A stretch of 64,000 nucleotides of DNA, from NCBI GenBank assembly GCA_963592135.1, contig CAVAVP010000034.1, positions 21,729 through 85,728 of the forward strand, in the 5' to 3' direction. The notes under the pieces are model-generated. The model did not search any database and was not told the DNA's origin. It worked only from the letters and a program-made list of their open reading frames with translations. Below are positions 17,389-25,448 of the stretch, piece by piece. A program made the position numbers and the translations under genes. The first letter of the stretch is position 1. Each line of letters opens with the position of its first letter. Source of the stretch: UBA3700 sp963592135. Its GTDB lineage: Bacteria; Bacillota; Clostridia; Christensenellales; UBA3700.

Positions 17389-17631
17389 ATTAATCTTAAT
17401 TATGTAAATAATATAACTGATGAAAGAATGTACTTAATTAGTGTAAAAAGATACCATAATAAATCTAGAGGTGAAACGGAAACAATATTAATTCCATGTG
17501 TTATAAGGGTTGAAGGGTATTTAAATTTATATTCTAATGAAAAGTTTTACATTTTTAATTGTTTTGCAAATGAAGAGCAAGCTATACCATATTACATAAG
17601 TTTTATACACAGCACAATGCGTAACTTATAA
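17377..17631 (+). CDS. Possible small protein, doubtful
   Basis: An open frame of 84 codons begins at a TTG inside the right arm of the preceding hairpin. A shorter version of 67 residues begins at an ATG at 17428. I recognise no family. The predicted product is hydrophilic to mixed, with VIRVEGYLNLYSNEKFYIFN and FANEEQAIPYYISFIHST in its second half, and no membrane segment. Neither start has a good Shine-Dalgarno site at normal spacing; GGAG at 17379-17382 would fit only an ATT start at 17389. The stretch from 17289 to 17834 otherwise contains only the hairpin and a two-component promoter region. Confidence 0.3.
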   Translation: MENFINLNYVNNITDERMYLISVKRYHNKSRGETETILIPCVIRVEGYLNLYSNEKFYIFNCFANEEQAIPYYISFIHSTMRNL

Positions 17632-17773
17632 AATTAGAGATTAATAATAGTGAGTGTTTTAATTATTGATTTTATAGATGTTAATTTCAAAGTTTATAAT
17701 AAATAGATATTATATATTTTTTTTAATTTGAATCAAAAATATGAAATTTGCATTAAATATTAAAATAATAAAG

Positions 17774-17817
17774 AATTTTAAGTAATTTTAAGCATTCAAG
17801 ACTAAAATAAATATAGT
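17774..17817 (+). promoter_or_regulatory. Direct repeats and -10 upstream of the response regulator
   Basis: Three phased copies occur at a 10-bp interval: AATTTTAAGT (17774-17783), AATTTTAAGC (17784-17793) and ATTCAAG (17794-17800). They lie just upstream of -10-like TAAAAT (17803-17808) or TATAGT (17812-17817), where a -35 box would be. This is the usual layout of activator sites for OmpR/PhoB-type regulators, so the regulator encoded at 17835 may act on its own promoter. Confidence 0.5.
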
Positions 17818-17834
17818 AAAAGGAGAATTTGTCT

Positions 17835-18503
17835 ATGAAATTGCTGCTTGCTGAAGATGAAAAAGACTTATCCAATACAATTAAACGTGTTCTACAAATT
17901 AATAATTATGATGTAGATGCTGTTTATAATGGGGAAGATGCTCTAGAAATGTTAGAGTATACAACTTATGATGGTGTTATTTTAGATGTTATGATGCCTA
18001 AGATAGATGGTTTAACTGTAGTTAAAAAAATGAGAGCAAGACAAGATAATACGCCGGTTTTAATTCTTACGGCAAAGGCAGAAATTGATGATAAAGTTTT
18101 AGGCTTGGATTTAGGTGCAGATGATTATTTAACAAAGCCTTTTGTAATTAAAGAATTATTAGCTAGAATTAGAGCATTAACTAGAAGAAAAGGTGATGTT
18201 ACAACAACACTAAATTGTGGTAATGTAACATTAAATCCAGGAACATATGAATTATCTACAAGTGAAAACTCAGTAAGACTAACAAGTAAAGAGTATAAAC
18301 TTGTTGAATTATTAATAAGAAATCAAGGAGTTTTATTATCAACAGATAAAATTATGAATTCGGTATGGGAGTTTGATTCTGAGGCTGAAATAAATGTCGT
18401 ATGGGTATTTATATCGGCTATAAGAAAAAAACTTGAAAAAATAAATGCTAATTGTGAAATAAAAGCAGTTAGAGGAGTAGGATATAGGTTGGAGTTAAAA
18501 TGA
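17835..18503 (+). CDS. OmpR/PhoB-family response regulator
   Basis: The 222-residue transcription factor has an N-terminal receiver domain with acidic Glu7/Asp8, phospho-acceptor Asp51 (GVILDVMMPKIDG) and Lys101 (DDYLTKPF). A winged-helix DNA-binding domain follows at about 125-222 (VRLTSKEYKLVELLIRNQG and AVRGVGYRLE). I start at the ATG at 17835, which has AAAAGGAG at 17818-17825; an in-frame TTG two codons upstream is less likely. The stop codon overlaps the start of a 32-codon ORF (ATGA at 18500-18503), which in turn abuts the kinase gene. The three are probably one operon with coupled translation. The regulated genes are not evident from context. Confidence 0.95.
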   Translation: MKLLLAEDEKDLSNTIKRVLQINNYDVDAVYNGEDALEMLEYTTYDGVILDVMMPKIDGLTVVKKMRARQDNTPVLILTAKAEIDDKVLGLDLGADDYLTKPFVIKELLARIRALTRRKGDVTTTLNCGNVTLNPGTYELSTSENSVRLTSKEYKLVELLIRNQGVLLSTDKIMNSVWEFDSEAEINVVWVFISAIRKKLEKINANCEIKAVRGVGYRLELK

Positions 18504-18598
18504 CGTGGATTAAAAGTTATGTAAATTTAGTGTTAATGCCATTATTGGTTTTACTTGCGAGCGTTTTTGGATTAGTATTAGTTTTAAATAAAAATTAA
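18500..18598 (+). CDS. Small single-helix membrane protein in a two-component operon
   Basis: A 32-codon frame starts at an ATG whose last two bases, with the next A, form the TGA stop of the response regulator. GGAG at 18491-18494 lies 5 bases before it. The product (MTWIKSYVNLVLMPLLVLLA then SVFGLVLVLNKN) is one hydrophobic helix with short polar ends. The stop is 1 bp before the kinase ATG. No family is known to me. The tight packing on both sides, its own ribosome binding site and a clean hydrophobic profile support it as a real gene. A role as a kinase-associated membrane peptide, or simply as a translational link, is possible. Confidence 0.6.
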   Translation: MTWIKSYVNLVLMPLLVLLASVFGLVLVLNKN

Positions 18599-18599
18599 T

Positions 18600-19805
18600 A
18601 TGGTAGAAAAGTTACGTAAACGCTTTATATTAATAACAATGCTATCAGTTATAATAGTATTATGTACTATTATGACTGTTATTAATTTAATAAATCTTAA
18701 TAGGCAAATAAGTTATTCAGATGATCTACTAGATATATTAATATCAAACGGTGGTATTTTTAAAGAAGGGTATATAGGTGAAGATAGAGGTATTTTTAAT
18801 TCTGGATTATCTAAAGAAACTCCATATGAATCAAGATATTTCTCGGTTTTATATTACAATGATAAATATTTTGAGATAGTTAATAATACTGTGCTGTCTG
18901 ATGATGAAATTTTACAAATGTCAAAATATGCATTAAATTCTAATAAACAAAAAGCATTTAATGGTAAGTATAGATTTAAAAAGAAAGAAACGGAAATAGG
19001 AACTTTAATAGTTTATTTGGATAATAGTTCTGGACTTGAAACTATAGAAAATTTCTTTGTAATAAGTTTTGGAGTATCGATTATAGGAATGCTTGGAGTA
19101 TTATTCCTTGTCTGGTATTTATCTAAAAAGGTTTTTGCACCAATTGAAGAAAACATGCAAAGACAAAAAGAATTTATAACAGATGCAGGACACGAACTAA
19201 AAACTCCGCTTACAATTATATCTGCAAATAATGAAATAATAGAAATGGAACATGGTGAAAGCGAATCTACAAAAATAATATCAAAACAAGTTCAAAGAAT
19301 GACAGCAATGGTTAAAAATTTAACATCACTTGCTAAGTTAAATGAAGCTCAAACTTTAACTAAATTAGAGGATATGAATTTAACTGATGTTATAGTAGAC
19401 GTAGCAAGTAATTTTAAAAATAATTTAGAGAGTAAAGATAGAAAGTTTGTTTTAAAATTTGATGAAAATGTGAAATTTCATGGAGACGAAAATTTAATTA
19501 GACAACTATTTGGAATATTATTTGAAAACGCTTCAAAATATGCTATAACAAAAACAGTTTTTGATATGCATACAGAGGGAACAAAAATTTTAATTCAAAT
19601 TGCCAATGATGCAATAGGTGTGTCAAAGGGTGATTTTGAACAATGTTTTGAAAGATTCTATAGATCCCCAGAAGCAAGAGGTTCTTCTGTTGAAGGTAGC
19701 GGTGTAGGCTTATCTATTGCAAAAGAGATAGTAGAGCTTCATAAAGGAACAATAAAGGCTTTTGGAAGTGGAGATAATGTGTTTAATATTTTAATTAAGT
19801 TATAA
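18600..19805 (+). CDS. Sensor histidine kinase
   Basis: The 401-residue membrane kinase has a first helix at about residues 8-28, an external sensing loop of about 120 residues, and a second helix at about 150-173. A dimerisation and phospho-acceptor domain follows with the H-box TDAGHELKTPLTIISANNE (His198). The ATPase domain has ENASKYA as the N-box (near 309) and GSGVGLSIAKEIVELHKG as the G-box. The D-box region (IANDAIGVSKGDFEQCFERF) departs from the usual DxGxGI, yet the rest looks active. No Shine-Dalgarno precedes the ATG, so translation probably depends on the 32-codon ORF 1 bp upstream. The partner is the regulator at 17835-18503. The signal is unknown. Confidence 0.93.
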   Translation: MVEKLRKRFILITMLSVIIVLCTIMTVINLINLNRQISYSDDLLDILISNGGIFKEGYIGEDRGIFNSGLSKETPYESRYFSVLYYNDKYFEIVNNTVLSDDEILQMSKYALNSNKQKAFNGKYRFKKKETEIGTLIVYLDNSSGLETIENFFVISFGVSIIGMLGVLFLVWYLSKKVFAPIEENMQRQKEFITDAGHELKTPLTIISANNEIIEMEHGESESTKIISKQVQRMTAMVKNLTSLAKLNEAQTLTKLEDMNLTDVIVDVASNFKNNLESKDRKFVLKFDENVKFHGDENLIRQLFGILFENASKYAITKTVFDMHTEGTKILIQIANDAIGVSKGDFEQCFERFYRSPEARGSSVEGSGVGLSIAKEIVELHKGTIKAFGSGDNVFNILIKL

Positions 19806-19867
19806 TAATGATGCTGTTTTATTCTTTAAAATAGTTGTAAAATATTATTGTTTATAGGAGGTAAAAG

Positions 19868-21235
19868 ATGTTTGGTAAAGATTCATGGGAAGATTATAAA
19901 AAAGAAGAGAAAAAACAAGTAATGGATTTTGCTGATGATTACAAGAAATTTATATCTAAAGGCAAAACAGAAAGAGAGTGTGTAAAACTATCAATTGAAC
20001 TTGCTAAGAAGAATGGTTTTAAAGATATCTCAGAATATAACTATTTGAAAGCTGGTGATAAAGTTTATATAACAAATAAAGGAAAAAATATTGCTCTAGT
20101 AATAATTGGTCAAAAGCCTATTGAAGAAGGTGTCCATGTTTTAGGAGCACATATAGATTCTCCACGTTTAGATTTAAAGCAAAATCCTTTATATGAAAAG
20201 ACAGGCTTTGCGTTGTTCGATACTCATTATTATGGTGGAATAAAAAAATACCAATGGGTAACAATTCCGCTTGCAATGTATGGTGTAGTTTGTAAAAAAG
20301 ACGGAACTATTGTAGACATAAATATAGGAGATAATAAAAATGATCCAGTTTTTGGAGTTTCAGATTTATTAATACATTTATCAGCAGATCAAATGATAAA
20401 GCCTGGAACAAGAGTTATAGAAGGTGAAGCATTGGACTTGATAGTAGGTTCAATTCCTCTAAAAGATAGTGATAAAGAGCCTGTAAAAAATAATATTTTA
20501 AAAATTCTTAAGAAAAAATATGGAATAGAGGAAGAAGACTTTTTATCCGCTGAAATTGAAATAGTTCCAGCAGGTGAAGCAAGAGATTATGGTTTAGATA
20601 GTTCTATGATAGCAGGATATGGTCATGATGATAGATCTTGTGCGTATTCTTCAATTAGGGCATTAATTGATCAAGGAGAATGTGAATACACAACAATTGC
20701 AGTTCTTGTAGATAAAGAGGAAATAGGTTCTGTAGGAGCAACAGGAGCTCAATCCAAATGGTTTGAAAATACTATAGCAGAATTAATTAATTTATCAGAT
20801 ACTTATACTGATTTAAAACTAAGACATGCTATGCAAAATACAAAGATGCTATCTTCAGATGTATCTGCTGGTATTGATCCTATTTATACATCGGTTTCAG
20901 ATAAAGACAATGCGGCTTATTTAGGAAACGGAATCTGTTTTAACAAATATACAGGCGCTAGAGGAAAGAGTGGTTGTAATGACGCAATGCCTGAATATTT
21001 TGCAAAGATAAGAAGAATATTAGATGATGCAAACTGCCACTATCAAACCGCTGAACTTGGCAAAGTTGACCAAGGTGGTGGTGGTACTATTGCGTATATT
21101 CTTGGTAATTATAATATGTATGTTATAGATGCAGGAATTGCTGTTTTAAATATGCACGCACCTATGGAAATAATATCAAAAGCCGATTTATACGAAGCAT
21201 ACAAATCATATAAAGTATTCTTAAAAGATATCTAA
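19868..21235 (+). CDS. M18-family metal aminopeptidase
   Basis: The 455-residue enzyme belongs to peptidase family M18 (aspartyl aminopeptidase type), cytosolic enzymes that remove N-terminal residues from peptides. The zinc ligands and active-site segments are visible: VLGAHIDSPRLDLK (first His), GHDDRSCAYSSIRAL (bridging Asp), DKEEIGSVGATGAQS (catalytic and metal Glu), LSSDVSAGID, and NMHAPMEI (last His). Length is standard for bacterial M18. The ATG has a good AGGAGG site (19858-19863). It follows the kinase by 62 bp with no terminator, but probably has its own promoter. Substrate preference for acidic residues is a family expectation only. Confidence 0.93.
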   Translation: MFGKDSWEDYKKEEKKQVMDFADDYKKFISKGKTERECVKLSIELAKKNGFKDISEYNYLKAGDKVYITNKGKNIALVIIGQKPIEEGVHVLGAHIDSPRLDLKQNPLYEKTGFALFDTHYYGGIKKYQWVTIPLAMYGVVCKKDGTIVDINIGDNKNDPVFGVSDLLIHLSADQMIKPGTRVIEGEALDLIVGSIPLKDSDKEPVKNNILKILKKKYGIEEEDFLSAEIEIVPAGEARDYGLDSSMIAGYGHDDRSCAYSSIRALIDQGECEYTTIAVLVDKEEIGSVGATGAQSKWFENTIAELINLSDTYTDLKLRHAMQNTKMLSSDVSAGIDPIYTSVSDKDNAAYLGNGICFNKYTGARGKSGCNDAMPEYFAKIRRILDDANCHYQTAELGKVDQGGGGTIAYILGNYNMYVIDAGIAVLNMHAPMEIISKADLYEAYKSYKVFLKDI

Positions 21236-21829
21236 AAATAAAATCTAAATTTTAGTATTTAATATCTAGAATATATGAGAAAAATTGGGGAACATTATAT
21301 TGTATTTTTGCAAAAAATGTTCCCCTTAATATTTTTTATGATTATGGAATAATATAATTATTTGATAAAAAAATCATAATTAATAAAACTGTCTTGTTTC
21401 CTTTATTTGCAATGAAGCAAAGGTTAAAGGTATAAAATTTTTAAGATACTATAGGAAAATAAATTTATTCAGAGGATTAATTATCGGAAACTTTTGTGGT
21501 ATACCAACTTTTTTCCCGCTAGAATATTAATTTTGGATTATTTATTGGGGTATAATGTGCTTGGAATGTTAAGGAGTGCTTTATGGAAATAAAAAAAGAG
21601 ATTTATATCTAAATAAGTAAATTAAGTGTTAATGGTAAATTAAAAATGCTGTTTTATAGAAGTTTTAGTATAATCTTAATATAAGCCGTTAAAGGGCTCG
21701 CAAAAAAAAGAAGAAGAACCGAAATTATTGAAAGCACCGTTATTTTTAATGGTGCTTACGACAATAGGAAACTATGCTTATAAATGTAAATATTTCTATT
21801 GGTTGTTTAAAAGATTGTTTTAAAAATAT
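21236..21829. other. 594-bp gap with hairpins, a 9-codon ORF and possible RNA
   Basis: No normal gene is visible here. On the plus strand there is a hairpin with T-run (21287-21337), described separately. A TATAAT (21551-21556), AAGGAG (21571-21576) and ATG (21583) introduce a frame of only nine codons (MEIKKEIYI, stop at 21610). The same frame stays open for 23 more codons after that stop. A second TATAAT lies at 21669-21674. A strong 10-bp hairpin AGCACCGTTA/TAATGGTGCT is at 21733-21756, without a T-run. This may be a decayed gene, a leader peptide or a small RNA; I cannot tell which. Confidence 0.4.
21287..21337 (+). terminator. Probable terminator after the M18 peptidase gene
   Basis: A 9-bp perfect stem GGGGAACAT (21287-21295) / ATGTTCCCC (21317-21325) with a 21-nt loop. 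A T-rich tract ending in six T follows after a few bases, so efficiency may be moderate. Confidence 0.6.
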
Positions 21830-22996
21830 CTACAAAACATTAAGAACAAAGAATTTTAAATAATTTGTCTCTTCTTCACAAAGTAAAGAAGGATGGTCGG
21901 GTGCTTGAGATTTTATTTCAACGCATCTAACGATTCTGCCACTTGCTTTACTTGCTTCTATCAACATTTTTTCAAATAGGTTTAATGTCATATAATGTGA
22001 ACAAGATGAAGTAACCAAATAACCACCACTTTTAACAAGTTTAAGGCCAAGAATATTTATATCCCTATAACCCCTATATGCGTCTTTAATTTCAGCAGCT
22101 GATTTGCAAAAAGCAGGTGGGTCTAAAACAACAGTGTCAAATTGTGTTCCGTTGTTTTTAAATTCTCTTAGTATTTCAAACACATCACCGCATCTTGTTT
22201 TTACATTGTTAAAATTATTTAATTGAGCATTTCTTTCTACATTTTTAATGGCAAGTTCGGATATATCAACAGATAATACTTCTTTTGCACATGTTGCCGC
22301 ATTCATGGAAAAACCACCTGAATTGCAGAAACAATCTAAAACTGTTTTTTCTTTAGAGTATTTTCTAAGGGCATATCTATTTTCTTTTTGGTCTAAGAAA
22401 TAACCGGTTTTTTGTCCGTTTTTTACATCAACTGACATTTTAATTCCATTTTCGTCAATGATAATTTCATCATCAACTATTCCATATAAAACGCCTTTTG
22501 TTTCTATTAGCCCTTCTTTTACTCTTGTAGCAATATCAGATCTTTCATAAATTCCTTTAGGATTAAATAATTCAACAAGGCAGTCAACAATCATTTTTTT
22601 TCTTTGATCAATTCCAAGGCTTCCGCATTGAATAACAAATACATCAGCGTATTTGTCTATAACGAGTGCAGGTAGGTTATCAGCTTCGGCAAATACCATT
22701 CTATAACAATTTTTATATCCTAAAGATAATCTATAGTTATTTGCTTTTGTAATTCTATCTAAATAAAGTTCTTTTGTGTCTAGTGAGTCATCTCTTATAA
22801 ATATTCTAACTAATATTTTGGAAGCATGATTGATATAACCTTTTCCTATATATTTTCCATCAAATGTATAAACAGTTGCTAAAGCACCATTCTTGTCTTT
22901 ACCATGTATTCTTTGAACCTCATTAGCATAAACCCAAGAATGTCCGTTTAGTATTCTTTTTTCTTCACCTTTTTTTAGATAAACTTCGTATCCCAT
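21830..22996 (-). CDS. PUA-domain rRNA cytosine-5 methyltransferase (RlmI/RlmK family)
   Basis: The 388-residue protein has an N-terminal PUA RNA-binding domain (residues 1-75; KKGEEKRILNGHSWVYANEV) and a class I SAM methyltransferase domain. Visible motifs are KTGYFLDQKENR, DCFCNSGGFSMNAA (motif I), VDISELAIKNVERNAQLN, VVLDPPAFCKS and TSSCSHYM with the catalytic cysteine. The family methylates cytosine C5 in 23S rRNA. The glycine-rich motif has Cys-Asn where many relatives have Tyr-Thr. The ATG at 22996 has GAGGTG 5 bases upstream; an ATG nine codons earlier lacks a site. It is transcribed alone, away from the CobW operon, with the 594-bp gap beyond its 3' end. Confidence 0.92.
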   Translation of the reverse strand: MGYEVYLKKGEEKRILNGHSWVYANEVQRIHGKDKNGALATVYTFDGKYIGKGYINHASKILVRIFIRDDSLDTKELYLDRITKANNYRLSLGYKNCYRMVFAEADNLPALVIDKYADVFVIQCGSLGIDQRKKMIVDCLVELFNPKGIYERSDIATRVKEGLIETKGVLYGIVDDEIIIDENGIKMSVDVKNGQKTGYFLDQKENRYALRKYSKEKTVLDCFCNSGGFSMNAATCAKEVLSVDISELAIKNVERNAQLNNFNNVKTRCGDVFEILREFKNNGTQFDTVVLDPPAFCKSAAEIKDAYRGYRDINILGLKLVKSGGYLVTSSCSHYMTLNLFEKMLIEASKASGRIVRCVEIKSQAPDHPSLLCEEETNYLKFFVLNVL

Positions 22997-23101
22997 TTTG
23001 CACCTCGAGAAATATATTAACATAATATTTAATAAAAATAGTTAAATTATTTATAAATAATTGTGCTAAAATATATTACGCATAAATTAGGAGGCAAAAT
23101 A

Positions 23102-24337
23102 ATGATAAAAGTAGATATTATTTCAGGCTTTTTAGGGGCTGGCAAGACGACTCTTATAAAGAAATTGTTTGAATCAAAGGTTTTCAAGCAAGAAAAGGTA
23201 GTTTTAATTGAAAATGAATTTGGTGAAATCGGTATAGATGGAACATTTTTAAAGGAAGCTGGAGTTGAGATAAAAGAAATAAATGCAGGATGTATTTGTT
23301 GCTCACTAGTTGGAGATTTTGAAGCTTCAATAAAAGAATTAATCTCAAAGTTTTCTCCAGATAGAATAATAATAGAGCCATCAGGTGTTGGTAAGTTATC
23401 TGATATTATAGACGCTGTGGCAAAAGTTAAAGATGAAAATCTAAAAATTAATATTTTAGCAACAGTAGTAGATGCTGGAAAAGCTAAGGTTTATATGAAA
23501 AACTTTGGTGAGTTCTTTGTAAATCAAGTAGAGGCTGCAGATACGATTGTTGTAGGTAAAGTAGACAAAGTATCTGAAGATAAATTGGTAGAAACGGTAG
23601 ATGTTATAAAAGGCGTGAATAGTAAAGCCAATGTTATTACCACAGCAATCTCTGAATTAAATGGAGATAAAATTGTTGAATTTTTGGAAGAAAAAGCATC
23701 TTTAAGAGAAGAATTAGTAAAAGAAGTAGAACATGAACATCATGATGATGAAGATGATGAGGATGAAGAGCATGAATATAATTGCTGTTGTGGCCATCAC
23801 CACCATCATGAGGATGAAGACGAAGATGAGCACGGCCATGAGCATCATCATCACCATGACGAAGATGATGACGACGAGGATGAACACCATCATCACGATG
23901 ACGACGAGGATGAACACCATCATCACGATGACGACGAGGATGAACACGAACATCATTGTTGCTGTGGTCATCACCACCATCATAATGATGAGGAAGATGA
24001 GCACGAGCATGAACACCATCATCACCACCATCACCATGATCATGATGCAGATGAAGTGTTTGTGTCATGGGGAATAGAAACACCAAAATCTATAAGTAAA
24101 GATCAATTAACAGCATTTTTGAATACGTTATGTAAAGAAGATGCAGGCTTAGGTATTATTTTACGTAGTAAAGGTATTTTAAAGGCAAGTGATAACGATA
24201 AATGGTATTACTTTGATTTAGTTGCTGGAGACTATGAAATTCGACTTGGAGAGCCAGATTACACAGGAAGAGTTGTTGTAATTGGTTCTAAGTTAAATGA
24301 AAACAAAATAGCTGAAATATTTAATAAGAGATCATAA
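23102..24337 (+). CDS. CobW/COG0523 GTPase with long His/Asp-rich metal-binding insert
   Basis: The 411-residue protein belongs to the COG0523 metallochaperone GTPases. The P-loop is SGFLGAGKTTLIKKL (residues 8-22). The family's metal-binding CXCC motif is INAGCICCSLVGDF (near 64). The Walker B-type region is IIIEPSGVG and the base-specificity region is VVGKVDKV. Residues 205-318 are a low-complexity insert with two CCCGHHHHH modules and blocks of Asp/Glu and His. The insert is built partly from a 30-bp tandem repeat (23881-23940). A CobW C-terminal domain closes the protein (about 319-411). The ATG at 23102 has TAGGAGG before it; an in-frame upstream start does not. The stop overlaps the next ATG by 1 base. 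Zinc is the likeliest metal; nickel or cobalt are possible. Confidence 0.9.
   Translation: MIKVDIISGFLGAGKTTLIKKLFESKVFKQEKVVLIENEFGEIGIDGTFLKEAGVEIKEINAGCICCSLVGDFEASIKELISKFSPDRIIIEPSGVGKLSDIIDAVAKVKDENLKINILATVVDAGKAKVYMKNFGEFFVNQVEAADTIVVGKVDKVSEDKLVETVDVIKGVNSKANVITTAISELNGDKIVEFLEEKASLREELVKEVEHEHHDDEDDEDEEHEYNCCCGHHHHHEDEDEDEHGHEHHHHHDEDDDDEDEHHHHDDDEDEHHHHDDDEDEHEHHCCCGHHHHHNDEEDEHEHEHHHHHHHHDHDADEVFVSWGIETPKSISKDQLTAFLNTLCKEDAGLGIILRSKGILKASDNDKWYYFDLVAGDYEIRLGEPDYTGRVVVIGSKLNENKIAEIFNKRS
23864..23947 (+). repeat. 30-bp tandem repeat inside the CobW gene
   Basis: Two identical 30-bp units (23881-23910 and 23911-23940) are flanked by partial copies. Each encodes ten residues, DEHHHHDDDE in one phase. 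The repeat keeps the reading frame, so copy-number change would lengthen or shorten the metal-binding insert. Confidence 0.9.
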
Positions 24338-25275
24338 TGGAAAAGATACCTGTATTTTTTGTAGATGGATTTTTAGATTCTGGTAAAACTAGTTTTATAA
24401 CAGATTTAATTGTTCGTGATTCAGAAGAAGTTAATTATAGAACACTGCTTTTAGTTTGTGAGCAAGGTGAAGTAGAGTATGATGAGAATTTAATGAAAAA
24501 GACTATGACAACTATTCATTATTTTGAATCAGTCGAGGAGTTTGATTATAAAAAAATTGGAGAACTTATCAAAACTTCAAATCCAGATAGAGTAATTATT
24601 GAAATGAATGGAATGTGGGATTTAACAAAACTACAATTTCCAAAAGTATTACAACTAGCTCAATTTATAACATTAGTTGACATGACTACATTTCCTATAT
24701 ATTTTAATAATATGAGACAAATGATTACAGATATGTTTAAACGTAGTCATTTGGTTTGTTTTACAAAGGTTGAAAAACCAGAAGATTTAGCTCAATATCA
24801 GACTCAATTTAAATTAATTAATAGTAATTGCGATTACTATATTATGGACGATAAATTTAGAGCTATGGAGGCTTTTGAAGAGGCATTGCCATATGATATT
24901 GATGCTGATGTTATTGAAATTAAAGAAGAGGATTATGGAAGATTCTATATAGACACATTTGAGCATAGAGATAGATATAAAGATAAGGTTGTAGATTTTT
25001 ATGCACATGTGGTTTTGTCAGATAAACTTCCAAGAGGTTGGTTTATTGCAGGTAGATTTATAATGAATTGCTGTGCAAACGATATTCAATTATTTGGATT
25101 TCCAGTTGTGGATAATCTTGGCATGAAACTAAAGGATAGACAATCAGTTAGAATAAAAGCAAAAATAACTTATGAATTTTCTAACGAGTATCAAGAAGAA
25201 GAGTTAATGATGCATCCAATAGAGATAACACCACTTGGATATAAATTAGACCAGGTATTAAATCTAACTAATTAA
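24337..25275 (+). CDS. Second CobW-like P-loop GTPase, lacking the CXCC motif
   Basis: The 312-residue protein has a CobW-type P-loop, VDGFLDSGKTSFITDL (residues 8-23), and RVIIEMNGMWDL as the Walker B-type region. It lacks the CXCC motif, having TIHYFESVEEF in the matching area, and has no His-rich insert. The base-specificity motif is altered (FTKVEKPED). The C-terminal third (HVVLSDKLPRGWFIAGRFIM) looks like a shorter partner domain. Its ATG overlaps the stop of the upstream GTPase gene by 1 base, so the two are made together and may form a heteromer. Similar pairs of CobW-like proteins occur in clostridia with unknown function. A strong terminator follows. Confidence 0.82.
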   Translation: MEKIPVFFVDGFLDSGKTSFITDLIVRDSEEVNYRTLLLVCEQGEVEYDENLMKKTMTTIHYFESVEEFDYKKIGELIKTSNPDRVIIEMNGMWDLTKLQFPKVLQLAQFITLVDMTTFPIYFNNMRQMITDMFKRSHLVCFTKVEKPEDLAQYQTQFKLINSNCDYYIMDDKFRAMEAFEEALPYDIDADVIEIKEEDYGRFYIDTFEHRDRYKDKVVDFYAHVVLSDKLPRGWFIAGRFIMNCCANDIQLFGFPVVDNLGMKLKDRQSVRIKAKITYEFSNEYQEEELMMHPIEITPLGYKLDQVLNLTN

Positions 25276-25287
25276 TTTGAAAAATTG

Positions 25288-25315
25288 CCCAGGTTTAAAG
25301 CCTGGGATTTTTTTT
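25288..25315 (+). terminator. Terminator after the CobW pair
   Basis: The 6-bp stem CCCAGG/CCTGGG with a 7-nt loop is followed by A and about eight T. Confidence 0.88.
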
Positions 25316-25336
25316 CTTAAAATCTTTTTTTTTTAT

Positions 25337-25366
25337 TTGAAAATTTTTTATAGATTTTGTTATAAT
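25337..25366 (+). promoter_or_regulatory. Promoter for the MATE transporter gene
   Basis: TTGAAA (25337-25342), an 18-bp spacer and TATAAT (25361-25366). The expected start is near 25373, upstream of the leader terminator. Confidence 0.75.
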
Positions 25367-25388
25367 TTTTCGCGTCAATGAGTAGCAG

Positions 25389-25427
25389 AAATGTGTAAGT
25401 CCAATTGTATGTTGAACTTACACATTT
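25389..25427 (+). terminator. Leader terminator (possible attenuator) before the MATE gene
   Basis: A 12-bp perfect stem AAATGTGTAAGT/ACTTACACATTT, extended by three pairs past one mismatch, has a 7-nt loop and a T-run. It lies between the promoter at 25337-25366 and the MATE start, not at the end of any gene. Transcription must therefore pass it to express the transporter. A six-codon frame (MSSRNV, from 25378) ends inside the left arm, but has no clear ribosome binding site. Confidence 0.75.
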
Positions 25428-25448
25428 TTTATGTCAAAAGGAGAATTT

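Noticed and set aside
23720..24050. Repeat block resembling a CRISPR or VNTR array
   Set aside because: The units are in-frame His/Asp codons inside a gene, the spacing is not CRISPR-like and there are no unique spacers or cas genes.
23637..24086. Long His/Arg-rich and Met/Val-rich open frames opposite and beside the CobW insert
   Set aside because: They are shadows of the repetitive GAT/CAC-rich coding sequence. They lack ribosome binding sites, and the forward frame has clear family domains on both sides.
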